NCBI GenBank assembly: GCA_027596195.1
Contig: JADGJG010000141.1
Span: 1 to 37,829 of the forward strand
Source of the DNA: Podochytrium sp. JEL0797
Lineage: Eukaryota; Chytridiomycota; Chytridiomycetes; Chytridiales; Chytriomycetaceae
Direction of reading: 5' to 3'
DNA length: 37,829 bases
Below, piece by piece: positions 30,332 through 37,829 of the stretch. The notes beneath the pieces were generated by a model that was given only the letters and a program-made list of their open reading frames with translations, was not told the DNA's origin and searched no databases. The position numbers and the translations under genes are program-made. Within the stretch, counting starts at the first letter, position 1. Each line of letters begins with the position of its first letter.

Positions 30332-30425
30332 TTGGGTCAGAGTCCATCTTATCGACAAATGTGCTTGTGTGAAGCGTTCCGACAGGGATAACTGTTAGAT
30401 TGACAAAGTTCTCTCATCATGCCCG
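30332..30425 (-). ncRNA. C/D-box snoRNA candidate, host intron 4 (paralogue of intron 5 element)
   Basis: On the minus strand: C box ATGATGA (30420-30414) and D box CTGA (30340-30337), 84 nt. An internal antisense element is complementary to ACAGGGATAACTG (30382-30394 on plus), the universally conserved 25S/23S sequence at the peptidyl-transferase centre. The D' box after it is degenerate (CTGT). Directly following is a second antisense stretch whose plus-strand form is GCTTGTGTGAAGCGTTC. It resembles the rRNA just downstream of the first target. Confidence 0.75.
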
Positions 30426-30604
30426 TTTGCTTGGAGTGGTGCATAATCTTAAAAAAGAGGTTTGAATACTAACCAATCAGCAATGAGAGGACCGAAGCAA
30501 ATCCTTGGCGAGAGTAGGCCGGATCAAGAGAGTCTACGTTCAAGCAATGTTTAGATATGTGCTCAATCGAGGGAAAGGAGGGGAAAGGGAGGTGGGGAAA
30601 GGGA

Positions 30605-30680
30605 GTTGATCAGAAAGTGAAGAAATTTACTGTAAAGTTAAATCTGACCCTCATGGTTGACAATCAAGGTCGTGTCATGT
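30605..30680 (-). ncRNA. C/D-snoRNA-like element with degenerate C box, host intron 3
   Basis: The D box CTGA (30613-30610) is preceded by 14 nt complementary to AAAGTGAAGAAATT, a conserved 25S rRNA segment; methylation would fall on the U of AAAGU by the N+5 rule. No clean RUGAUGA C box is seen 45-75 nt upstream: the best are ATGAGG (30657-30652) and ATGACA (about 30680). It is either a snoRNA with a weak C box or a decaying one. Confidence 0.45.
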
Positions 30681-30893
30681 TTTCCTCTTGCTCATGCGAT
30701 GGGGGAGTTGTTGGGAGTGCGGGGGGAGAGATGGGTGCGATTCTTACCTTGAAACAACGAACCAAGTACGAGAGGCCCCAGGACATCGGAGAGTAACTGC
30801 TGCAGGAGTAGGCGGCGCAATCTGATCGAAAAGGGCCAGTTTAGAAAGACGAATGAGGCGGGGGGGTGAAAAAAGGGGGAGAGGTGTCGATGG

Positions 30894-30973
30894 GAGGTTC
30901 AGGGAATTGTAGTTTAATATTAGCCATCTCGCGACCCGAGAGTCATTTGGATATCATTGGATCATCATTAAGC
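30894..30973 (-). ncRNA. C/D-box snoRNA candidate, host intron 2
   Basis: On the minus strand: C box ATGATGA (30968-30962) and D box CTGA (30902-30899), about 70 nt. The guide region upstream of D is AATATTAAACTACAATTCC. Its antisense (GGAATTGTAGTTTAATATT) partly resembles the 5' (D1) part of fungal 25S rRNA, but I cannot confirm a match. The element lies centrally in a GT-AG intron. Confidence 0.7.
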
Positions 30974-31218
30974 TCCCAAGTCGAGTGCAACAGGATCAGG
31001 TATGTGGAGGAAGAGGAACACACCTTGTGAATGCTCATGACAGGCACTGACGACGATCTGGGAAGTCGTGGACGGTAAGCAGGCAGATGGGTAGAATCTA
31101 ATTGAGAACGCGAGGTTAGTATCATTCTGTTGCAACCAACACGAGAGTGATGAGGAAGGCAGAACGAACAAAGCATCGCAAAACAGCCCCCCAAACGCCC
31201 ATAAAAGGTCGAAAGGGG

Positions 31219-31306
31219 AAGAGTCAGAGATCTTGGTGTATAAATAAAGAGTCATCAGAGATCCAGCCACAAGGGCCGGTAAGCTGCGATTGTGTCATCA
31301 CGATAA
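31219..31306 (-). ncRNA. C/D-box snoRNA candidate, host intron 1
   Basis: On the minus strand: C box GTGATGA (31301-31295), D box CTGA (31227-31224), 78 nt apart end to end. Midway an overlapping CTGATGA serves as D' plus C'. The 11 nt directly upstream of D are complementary to AGATCTTGGTG, a conserved 25S rRNA stretch. By the N+5 rule this would direct 2'-O-methylation of the C in AGAUC. The target of the D' guide is unknown to me. Confidence 0.75.
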
Positions 31307-31645
31307 TGTTTTCCGTGTTTTGTTCGGCCTGCACGCGAGGAGAGGGCGGGAGAGGGAGAGCAGTGGTTACCTTGCATGCAGAGCAGCATCAAGCGAAGAT
31401 GAATGGAAGCGCGGGCAGACAGCGAGGGTGCGATGGCGAAACCATGGGGTTTGAGGGTGAAAAAAGAAAAAAAAATGCATCGATTTTTCCAACCCCACCA
31501 AATCGCCCGAGCAAGTCCGGGAACAACAAACGCCCGACGCACAAACAACGAGCCAAGAACAGAGAGCGAGCATAAGCGGCGGTGAGTGCGACAATAGCTC
31601 AAACTTGGTCACGCTGCCAATGGCGTCTTTTTGGTGAATTCTCAG

Positions 31646-31668
31646 AATAAAATAAAATAAAATAAAAA
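31646..31668. repeat. (AAAAT)n microsatellite
   Basis: Four to five AAAAT units lie downstream of the minus-strand receptor-like gene. They are in the interval that must also hold the promoter of the snoRNA host gene. Confidence 0.9.
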
Positions 31669-31685
31669 GACATCAGTTTGTGGGT

Positions 31686-33582
31686 TCAACGCGTCGAAAT
31701 TTTCTCCGTGTTTTTCTTCGTCCCAGTCGATTTCCCCGAAACCCCCTGCGTCGAATCATGCACATGTTCAAAATGCAACGTCACCTTCATGCCACACAAC
31801 GTGACAAAACACGCATTCATGAAAAACGCACACGTCATGGTCATACCGCCAATCACATGGTAGTCCAGTCCCAAGTTGATGAAGTTGGTGTTTTCGAACG
31901 GCGTGTTGACAATCAGGTTTGCAGCCGAGGCGCCAAACACGCCGAGACAGCAGATGCTGGCCATGGTGCCGTACTTGGAAATGATGAGGAACTTGGGCTC
32001 TGTGACGCCGTTGATTCTGGTTCTTGTGAGAAACTGGACAAAACAGAATAAGAGCAATAGGTCGAACGCGAGGAGCGCGAGGAGCGCGATGCCTTGAAAG
32101 AACATGTAGCAGAGGACCAGCTCGTTGATGAGTCCCACCATGACGGATTGAAGGATTGCAATGATGGGTGGAATGGACAATAATAGAGGGGGTACCACCA
32201 GAAACAAACGCTGAATGTGATCAAACCCATTGATAAAAAGCACCTTGATCTGCCCTTGCGAACGAGCCCAAGAGAAGTTGAGGTATGTGATCCCCCACAT
32301 TGCTTGAAACACTTGCGCGATGCAGTTGGAGATGGTCTCGAGCTTGTCTCCCGTACCCCATTCAAGAATCTCGTAACGGTTGACCCGTTGCAAGATAAGC
32401 GTGCACAGCATGAGCTGAGTAAGGTCGTACCCCAAGACAGCCAAACCCCCGGCAAAAAGGGAGATGTTGAATGGTGTCATCCATTTCTTGGCTGCCTGGA
32501 TTTCAAACCGCACCACAAAGGCTACGAATCCACACAAAACAACAACGACCAGCACCCCGAAGGCAAGATAGTACCAGAACTGTGTCTGATATACTCCCAA
32601 ATACTCTTTCATCGTGGCGCACTCGTCAATGGCATTGCGAACAGTATCGTTCAGCGGCCCCACGAGTGACTGCATATCATGAAAGAACTGAATGCTTTCG
32701 TAGACGTTGAACATGTAAGCCACACCGATAGGATTCCAGTGTATATCGAACGAAGACGAGCAGACTTGGCCAACGACTTGCAACAGCATGGGATCGCTTT
32801 GACGCGACAGCCAGTCGACTCCTTGCGGGGTGTTGAATTGGTTTTGAAAAAACGTCGTTAAGTTCATGGATTCGTAGCTGTTGAGGCATGCAGAGATTTT
32901 GATGGACGTGTTGGTCCAGAGGGGAAGTTCAAATTCGGCTGCGGTCAAGGCGTAGTGATTGAAAGTGGTGTTGATGGCTTGCTCGGGAAGGGCGACGCGA
33001 CCTGAAAGAAACAACTGCCACCTCCCATAGTAACCTATATTCATGGTTTGTTTACTACGCAAGGTTTCGACAATAAATAGAAAACTCACCGTCACAAATC
33101 CAAGCAACAGCTTCTTCTTGAGAACTCGAACTCTGAGAAACAAACCAGACAGTCGCTTCCAACGAAGTCCAATTGTATATCTGGTACACAGTATACGAGC
33201 TCATCTCATACGTGTTTTCGCACGCCGCAATGTAATTTTGAACTTTGGAAGTGACTGGGGTGACGAGCGAGAAGGCAGCGGCAATTTCCGTCGCGTTAAA
33301 CTCGCCACCAGCGCAGAGGCTCATCACGGCGTCGATTTGAACAGTTTCGTTTTGCTTGTTGAACCATTGTATAGAAGGGGCCGTGGGAGGGCTTCTGAGA
33401 AAATCAGTCATAGACATGCTTGCCAAAAAGTGTGCCAGACGCGTGGTGTGGGAGGTTTTTTGGGGGGTCTTCAATAATGGGTCGTTTCCGGTCCCTTTCT
33501 TTTCATTGTTCTGACACCCCTCGTTCAAGGGAAAAAAGCACAATGGAATTAAGAACAATGCTGATACGAACAAAGGAAGCAT
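31686..33582 (-). CDS. Orphan multi-transmembrane receptor-like protein with duplicated Cys ectodomain
   Basis: Two exons on the minus strand (33582-33090, 33001-31686) give 602 aa. A signal peptide (MLPLFVSALFLIPLCFF) leads into a ~320-residue ectodomain with several sequons (NETV, NATE, NWTS, NTTF, NTSI). The ectodomain repeats itself: a unit with CENTYE...WFVSQSSSS...WICDG (exon 1) resembles CLNSYE...WLSRQSDPM...QVCSS (exon 2). At least seven hydrophobic helices follow, starting FWYYLAFGVLVVVVLCGFVAFVV and including FNISLFAGGLAVLGYDLTQL and LFLVVPPLLLSIPPIIAIL, then a short charged tail. The topology (signal peptide, ectodomain, 7 TM) is receptor-like, but I recognise no named family. The signal peptide comes from the antisense strand of a duplicated bestrophin 5' end. 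Confidence 0.7.
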
Positions 33583-33741
33583 CCTTCAGCACGCGGTGAC
33601 ACCCATCTTCGCCGAAAGTTTGATTAACGCCCATCCGACATGAAGCTAGCACCTCCTTGCCACAGCCGTGGCTACAAAAACACTCTTGTCGACCCATACG
33701 CGTTCGAAGACCTCAACAGCTTGCTGACCCAAGATTTTGTA
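33532..33741 (+). pseudogene. Partial, internally deleted copy of the bestrophin gene
   Basis: 33532-33586 aligns with the bestrophin start (34041-34095: ATGGAAT...GAACAATG...GAACAAAGGAAGCATCC). 33590-33741 aligns with 34613-34763 (CCGAAAGTTTG, then GACCCATACGCGTTCGAAGACCTCAACAGC). The ~520 bp between them are deleted and the frame is broken, so the copy is dead as a channel. Its first part overlaps, antisense, the first codons of the receptor-like gene. Confidence 0.85.
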
Positions 33742-33836
33742 TATAATTTTATCGAATCCCTTTTTAAAGAATATCCCAGCGCCACGATGAGTTTCGTTCG
33801 ATTCTGTGTCGGCAGCTTAACTGCAAGGGACCTTAT

Positions 33837-33900
33837 GAAAATGCAACACCCCCCTTTATACCACACAGCGTGACAAAACATGCATTCATTAAATAACGCG
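33837..33900 (+). repeat. Duplicated fragment of the receptor-like gene's 3' exon
   Basis: About 64 bp align with 31769-31829 in the same orientation (AAAATGCAAC, CCACACA.CGTGACAAAACA.GCATTCAT). The fragment is short and diverged and encodes nothing by itself. The stretch 33745-33836 between the two duplicated pieces has no detectable source. Confidence 0.7.
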
Positions 33901-34051
33901 CGTCGTCCCAGCAATTTTGTAAAGATCGAGGAGAATAATGAGGACGCGTTTTGTTTGAGACGTCATTTATATTTTTCTAGATTATAGTATAGGTCATTGA
34001 AGAAAGGGTTTGGATTTCTCTTCTCTTTATTTCTATAGGAAAAAAACTAAA

Positions 34052-35689
34052 ATGGAATCGAGAACAATGCGAGCACGAACAAAGGAAGCATCCTCGCCAT
34101 CCCCAGCCACAGTGAGACCCAACACTTGGAGTCCCTTCCTTCAGGTCCGAAAACTCTCGGCGCGCTTCGTGAGCAAGGAGGCTCTTCACAATCCGGCATT
34201 CAGGTTCAACTTGACAGGTGTCCATGATTTGTTGACGTCCTGAAATGAAACAGGAATATAGAGACTCCATATGCATTGACACTGTGGCATGCCATAAAAG
34301 TGCGAGGAACGATTATTCCAAGTGTCGCGCCGGTGGTTTGTTTGGTGCTTTTGGAATCTACGATCGTTGCCGTCCTGTTTCACGTGTACCAACTCCCCAT
34401 CAACTTGGACGATCGGTTCGTGTAGATTCATCCTCTGATTTCCTTCTCATTGCTCATTTTTGTCTCCGACAGAATGATTTCAATGATGGGTTCCGCCATC
34501 GCCATGCTCCTCGCGTTCCGAACGAACCGAAGCTTCGAACGGTACAGCCAAGGATCTCAGCTCTGGACGAACCTGTCAACCCAAATCCGACACTCGGCGC
34601 GACTGATTTGGACAACCGTGACACCCACCTCAGCCGAAAGTTTGGCGGAGAAAACGCGCATCATGAAGCTCCTCCTTGCTACAGCTGTAGCCACCAAACA
34701 CGCACTCCGTGGAGTCGATCCATACGCGTTCGAAGACCTCAACAGCCTGCTCCCCGAAGATTTCGTAACACACAACACGGGAGGCGGTGTCCACGTCCAA
34801 CTGGGAACCGGAATTCGACACTCCACAACACCAAGACTACGACGAAAAGAATCACTCCTTTCCGACACGGGAAGTTCGCCCGAACTCACACTCCCGATGC
34901 ACGTGCGTCTCTCGAAACCCGCTTTACCAATCAAAATCGCGTCCGAACCACTTCCCCACGAAACCCCGCGCGCGTCCTCGGCTTCCATCACAACCCATAC
35001 GCGGCCTTCGAGTCTTTCGACAAGACCTCGCGCATCGTCAAGCCCGACCCGGATCCCAGCCTCCCTCCCGCGCAAATGCATCGGAAACGTCATCAACGCG
35101 CCACTCGACATTCTCCACCACATCAACGCATACGTGCGACTCCAACGTCAATCCGGAACAATCGCCCCAGAAGACGCGACGCCAACGTTGAATGCCATTT
35201 CAACAGCCATCGACAGTGTGACCAAGTTTGAACAGATTTTGTACTTCCCGGTGCCCGCTTCGTATGATATTCATATGAAGCAGGTGTTGATGTTGTATTT
35301 TGTTTTGTTGCCGTTGCAGCTCGTGAAGCCGATGGTAAGAATTTTTGTTGATTTGTACCCACCCCTCTCTCATTCCAAAACAAAATCGAATTTCTTAGGG
35401 ATGGGCTATGATTCTCGCCACTTTTATCATGAGCACCACGTTTTTCGGTACCGACGCGATCGCGGGGGAAATTTCGGACCCGTTTGGCAACGATGAAAAC
35501 GATTTACCGCTGGATTATTTCTGTTTCAAATTGCAGGATGATATCGAGTACATCATGGACAGGCAGTTTGATCGTGGGTTGCCTGTCAACAGTGACGATG
35601 AGGAGGAGGAGGAGGAGGAGGCCGGTGCAAGAATCAGACAAAAAAAAGGGGTGCAAGAATCAGACAGGCAGCTGAGGAAAAGGAAATGA
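34052..35689 (+). CDS. Bestrophin-like (UPF0187) anion channel
   Basis: Four exons (34052-34217, 34262-34421, 34473-35334, 35399-35689) give 492 aa. The family core is clear: YALTLWHAIKVRGTIIPSVA, the hydrophobic APVVCLVLLESTIVAVLFHVY, MISMMGSAIAMLLAFRTNRS (bestrophin FRTNxxxxRY), RYSQGSQLWT and VDPYAFEDLNSLLPEDF. After a ~110-residue Ser/Pro-rich insert follow PLDILHHINAYV, FEQILYFPVPASYDIHMKQVL, the LYFVLLPLQLV helix and AGEISDPFGNDENDLPLDYF, the conserved C-terminal pore-region motif. Bestrophins are pentameric Ca2+- or volume-sensitive anion channels; fungal members are little studied. The tail has a run of about eight acidic residues and a short direct repeat (GTGCAAGAATCAGACA). The 44-nt first intron uses TATAG as acceptor to keep frame. 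Confidence 0.85.
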
Positions 35690-35763
35690 AAGAAGAACAG
35701 AGAATCAGTTTTGTCTTTTATTTCACAAATTTTATTCGCTGGAAGAAGAAGAACGCCAAAAAA

Positions 35764-37142
35764 TTACATCATGTTCATTGCAGGTTGCTCGACCGGACGA
35801 GCCGGCATGTTCCGCTGATCGCGGTTGTACAAGAACGCCTCCGAACCAGGAAACAAACTCGCAAAGAAATCGTGTACGAAGTAAAAGACCTCTTGAAAGA
35901 CGGTCGTGTCGTGAAGAATCGGCTGACCGTTCGCGTCCACCTCAGTCGTGCCCGCAGCAGCTGCAGCCGCAGCCGCAGCCGCCGCTGCTGCAGGTCTCGC
36001 CACGGGATACTGTTGCAACCACCAAGCCCTCAACTGAACCGCAAAGTACATTGAACAAGCGGCTATTACAATCAAACTCCGCGTCGTAATCTTGCCCCTC
36101 GTGACCATGGCGACCAAAAAGCACAGTTTGATCAAGACCGAGACGGGGTTCTCGACGCGTCGACGCAGAGCCATTTGCATCTCTGCGTCGTTGTTGGGGG
36201 CACCGCCGAGAGCCTCTTGTTGCTGTTGGACAGCAAGGAGGGCGGCGGCGTCGCCAAATTCGTCGTCGTTGTCGCCAAAGAGGTTCGTGAGGAAGGCAAT
36301 GACGGTTGCAGCGATTCCGTTGTTGTTTGCGACAGCGGGTGGTGCGGGAGCAGCAGGTACTGCTGCTGCTGCTACTACCGCTGCAGGAGGTGCAATGACG
36401 GGTGCGCGGACAATGGGGGCTGGAACGGAGGCAACGAAGGTCGGGATGGAAACAGGTTGAGAAAGATGCTGAAGAAGTTGTTTTGATAGGTCTGAGGACA
36501 TATTGGCCAAGGGTTGTGAGAGAGGCAGGAGATTGTTCTGGAGTAATGAGGTGGATTGCGGAAGAGGAGTCATAGGATTCATTGTGAGCAAATGTGGCTT
36601 TCCGCTGGATACGCATAAGGGTTATTAATAAGGCTTGGGCAAAAAGGTTAGGATCATACGCACTCGACAAGTACGACTTGAGGTGCCGGTAGTTGATGCG
36701 AGGATTGGTGGGCAGCGATCATCTGTTGCATGAGGGCATGGAGGTGGGGTTGGTTGCTCTGGGTTGTGGTGGGGGCAGAGGCCGGCGAAGGCAGCGGGAC
36801 ACTAGGAGGGGCGCTAGGAGGGGCAGACACAGCCACCGTCTCCGCCTTGGCATTGGCAGAAGACACAATCGCAGAAGACGCAGAAGAAGAAGACGCCGCA
36901 GAGTCCACAACAAGATGCACCACGGCGGCATCGCCCGTGGCGCCCAGGCGCAGCGCGTCGACGAGCGCCTCGGCGTCGTCGAGAAGCCGTCCGCCAAATA
37001 CAACGCGCTGTTGGTCGCCGCGCGGCTGAAGAACGTGGCGCTCGCCTAGCGCCGTCTTCAAGTCGCGAACAAGGCTGGAGCGAGGAACTCGCACAGAGAG
37101 AGGCGCGCTGCCGTCGGGGCTTTTGGCTGTGATGGAAATCAT
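35764..37142 (-). CDS. Herp/Usa1-like ubiquitin-like-domain ER membrane protein
   Basis: Two exons on the minus strand (37142-36664, 36604-35764) give 439 aa. Residues 1-75 form a ubiquitin-like fold (MISITAKSPDGSAPLSVRVP, then RVVFGGRLLDDAEALVDAL). A Ser/Ala/Pro linker and a Gln-rich segment follow, then a paired hydrophobic hairpin (SVLIKLCFLVAMVTRG and RSLIVIAACSMYFAVQL) typical of Herp/HERPUD and Usa1. These proteins scaffold the HRD1 ubiquitin ligase for ER-associated degradation. A run of ~14 Ala precedes the C-terminal region. The splice donor GTGCGT within codon GAG is chosen because it restores phase. The start codon is 7 nt downstream (on minus) of the stop of a viral capsid fragment, so its leader must lie in that fragment. 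Confidence 0.75.
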
Positions 37143-37149
37143 TTTCAGG

Positions 37150-37449
37150 TCACTTTTGAAATGTAATCTCGAATGCGACGAAAATGCCACCGAGCAAATT
37201 TTTTGCCAAATCCAACGTGGCAAAACTTCTACTCAAGTAAGTGCGGTGGATCAAATCTCCATTTCGCGAAACAGTGCACGTAACACGACGCGAAAAGTCC
37301 ACGGTTCCGTTGAAGGTCTGTTCAATGGATTCCAGCGCAAAGTTGGTGTGTCTGCGGTACACAACCTTGAAGAATGTGATTTGCGGGTTTCCAGTCAGGT
37401 AAACGTCCTGGGCTCCGTACGCGACAAGTTGCATCAAACCACCTCCCAT
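37150..37449 (-). pseudogene. Endogenous NCLDV major capsid protein, N-terminal fragment
   Basis: A 99-codon minus-strand ORF begins MGGGLMQLVAYGAQDVYLTG and continues with the strands NPQITFFKVVYRRHTNFALE, SIEQTFNGTVDFSRRVTCTV and SRNGDLIHRTYL. This is the first jelly-roll start of the double-jelly-roll major capsid protein of Nucleocytoviricota, including the native start. After about residue 72 the similarity stops (SRSFATLDLAKN...) and TGA follows at 37152-37150. Full-length capsid proteins exceed 400 residues, so this is a truncated relic. The flank on its 5' side (37450-37530) is very A/T rich. The ORF is still uninterrupted, so it may be a recent insertion or a retained peptide. No other virus-like gene is seen in this window. 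Confidence 0.85.
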
Positions 37450-37732
37450 TTTATTATTCTACTCTAAGGGCGAGAAAAAAAATTTAGAAAAAATAAGAGA
37501 AGAAATTTTTTTAGCAAATCGCCTCATTTGAATCCTTGGTTTTGATAAGTATCAGGCCCCAAGCATGGTGCCAAGGAGCCATCAAAAGCGTTCTCCCCCT
37601 AGGTGCGTCTTGGCGGAGAAGGAACTTCGCCGACCTTCAGTTTCGAACCTTGATTTGAAATCGACAGCACGAAAGGGCCTGCGATTTTTGTTTTTTTTTC
37701 TTGCCAACGACTCAACCACACACAAACACACA

Positions 37733-37829
37733 ATGGCTCGCACACTCCCATCACTCACTGCCATGCGCAAACAGTACACTCACACTTACAAACTATTGAT
37801 TGCCGAACAGGTTGTCACTCTCAACACTG
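37733..37829 (+). CDS. Start of an unrecognised gene (3' truncated by window edge)
   Basis: ATG at 37733 in good context (acacacaATGG) opens a frame to the window end: MARTLPSLTAMRKQYTHTYK, then LLIAEQVVTLNT. GAACAG|GTTGTC could be a splice donor at about 37811. Too little sequence is present to identify a family. Confidence 0.4.
   Translation, partial: MARTLPSLTAMRKQYTHTYKLLIAEQVVTLNT

Larger units (their letters stand above)
30070..30437. repeat. Direct repeat of snoRNA unit (about 100 nt, two copies 260 bp apart)
   Basis: Plus-strand 30070-30174 and 30330-30434 align almost base for base. Both contain GGGTCAGAGTCCATCTTATCGACAAA-type sequence, AAGCGTTCCG and GGATAACTGTTAGATTGACAAAG. The repeat boundaries coincide with the snoRNA rather than with the exons. 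Confidence 0.9.
28890..31500 (-). ncRNA. Spliced non-coding host gene carrying a C/D snoRNA candidate in each of nine introns
   Basis: Reading the minus strand, ten short exons can be delimited by strong splice sites: A (3' end 31371, 5' end unknown, perhaps 31.45-31.5 kb), B 31097-31024, C about 30799-30748, D 30533-30474, E 30260-30209, F 29999-29940, G 29712-29648, H 29454-29412, I 29197-29139, J from 28957. Donors include gtaacc, gtgtgt, gtaaga, gttagt, gtatgt, gtaaag and gtgaga. Several acceptors follow a CTAAC-like branch point (ACTAACctcgcg, TCTAACcaac, TCTAACcctt, ACTAATtctc). AATAAA on this strand lies at 28909-28904. Exons of 43-74 nt share no long ORF, while all nine introns contain C/D-box elements at intronic positions. 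This is the architecture of snoRNA host genes such as GAS5 or UHG. The promoter lies between about 31.45 and 31.68 kb. Confidence 0.75.

Noticed and set aside
30609..30613. Plus-strand C/D snoRNAs in the same region
   Set aside because: TGATGA and CTGA on the plus strand do not occur at snoRNA spacing. Splice sites, branch points and rRNA antisense all point to the minus strand.
29412..31097. Reading the small host-gene exons as a protein (for example hydrophobic frames in exons C, D and F)
   Set aside because: No single phase stays open through consecutive exons. Exon lengths are not conserved in phase and the introns, not the exons, carry the structured elements.
34245..35231. 328-codon plus-strand ORF overlapping bestrophin in another frame
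   Set aside because: Basic, low-complexity shadow. The bestrophin frame carries the conserved motifs and closes in phase over four exons.

Overview
This is nuclear eukaryotic DNA from an intron-rich, gene-dense genome with about 45-60% GC. Introns are short (about 42-90 nt, GT-AG, several with CTAAC-like branch points), intergenic gaps are small and AATAAA signals sit at or just past stop codons. The gene set (heat-shock-factor-type regulator, Leu5-type CoA carrier, CDK11, cyclophilin H, epsilon-COP, mitochondrial EF-G2, histone H4 with an intron, Brl1/Brr6 nuclear-envelope protein, Herp/Usa1-like UBL protein, fungal-type bestrophin) fits a fungus. Compactness plus a nucleocytoplasmic large DNA virus capsid fragment suggests an early-diverging, chytrid-like lineage. 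That placement is inference.

Layout. 1-573: 3' end of an RRM protein. 776-3119 (-): HSF. 3568-4848 (+): mitochondrial carrier. 4961-6167 (+): short-chain dehydrogenase. 6323-7582 and 7914-9117 (+): tandemly duplicated DXD glycosyltransferases. 9227-11792 (+): carnitine-acyltransferase-like protein lacking the catalytic His. 11881-13390 (-): CDK11, whose start codon lies 21 bp from that of cyclophilin H (13412-14539, +). 14636-15578 (-) and 18478-19646 (+): two decayed BTB-BACK(-TLDc) copies in inverted orientation, enclosing epsilon-COP (15806-17008, -) and an orphan three-TM protein (17255-18358, -). 19863-22670 (-): mitochondrial EF-G2. 22846-23215 (-): histone H4. 23330-24797 (-): Brl1/Brr6. 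24894-26560 (+): Sel1-repeat protein. 26562-28101 (-): OB-like/CCCH/methyltransferase protein. 28231-28449 (-): small orphan ORF. 28570-28889 (+): secreted Cys-rich peptide.

The 2.6 kb from about 28.9 to 31.5 kb looks empty of protein genes. On the minus strand it reads as one spliced non-coding transcript with ten small exons and nine introns. Every intron carries a C/D-box snoRNA candidate, seven or eight of them convincing, and some have 11-14 nt antisense matches to conserved 18S or 25S rRNA. This is the most interesting structure in the window.

31686-33582 (-) is an orphan multi-TM receptor-like protein with a duplicated ectodomain. 34052-35689 (+) is a bestrophin-like channel. Between them lie shuffled partial copies of both genes, one of which supplies the receptor's signal peptide from its antisense strand. 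35764-37142 (-) is a Herp/Usa1-like ER protein. Directly upstream of its start codon (37150-37449, -) is the N-terminal fragment of an NCLDV major capsid protein. The start of a further unrecognised gene runs off the right edge.

Exon structures were built by hand from splice signals, reading phase and protein-family conservation. Phase closes for every multi-exon gene listed as CDS.
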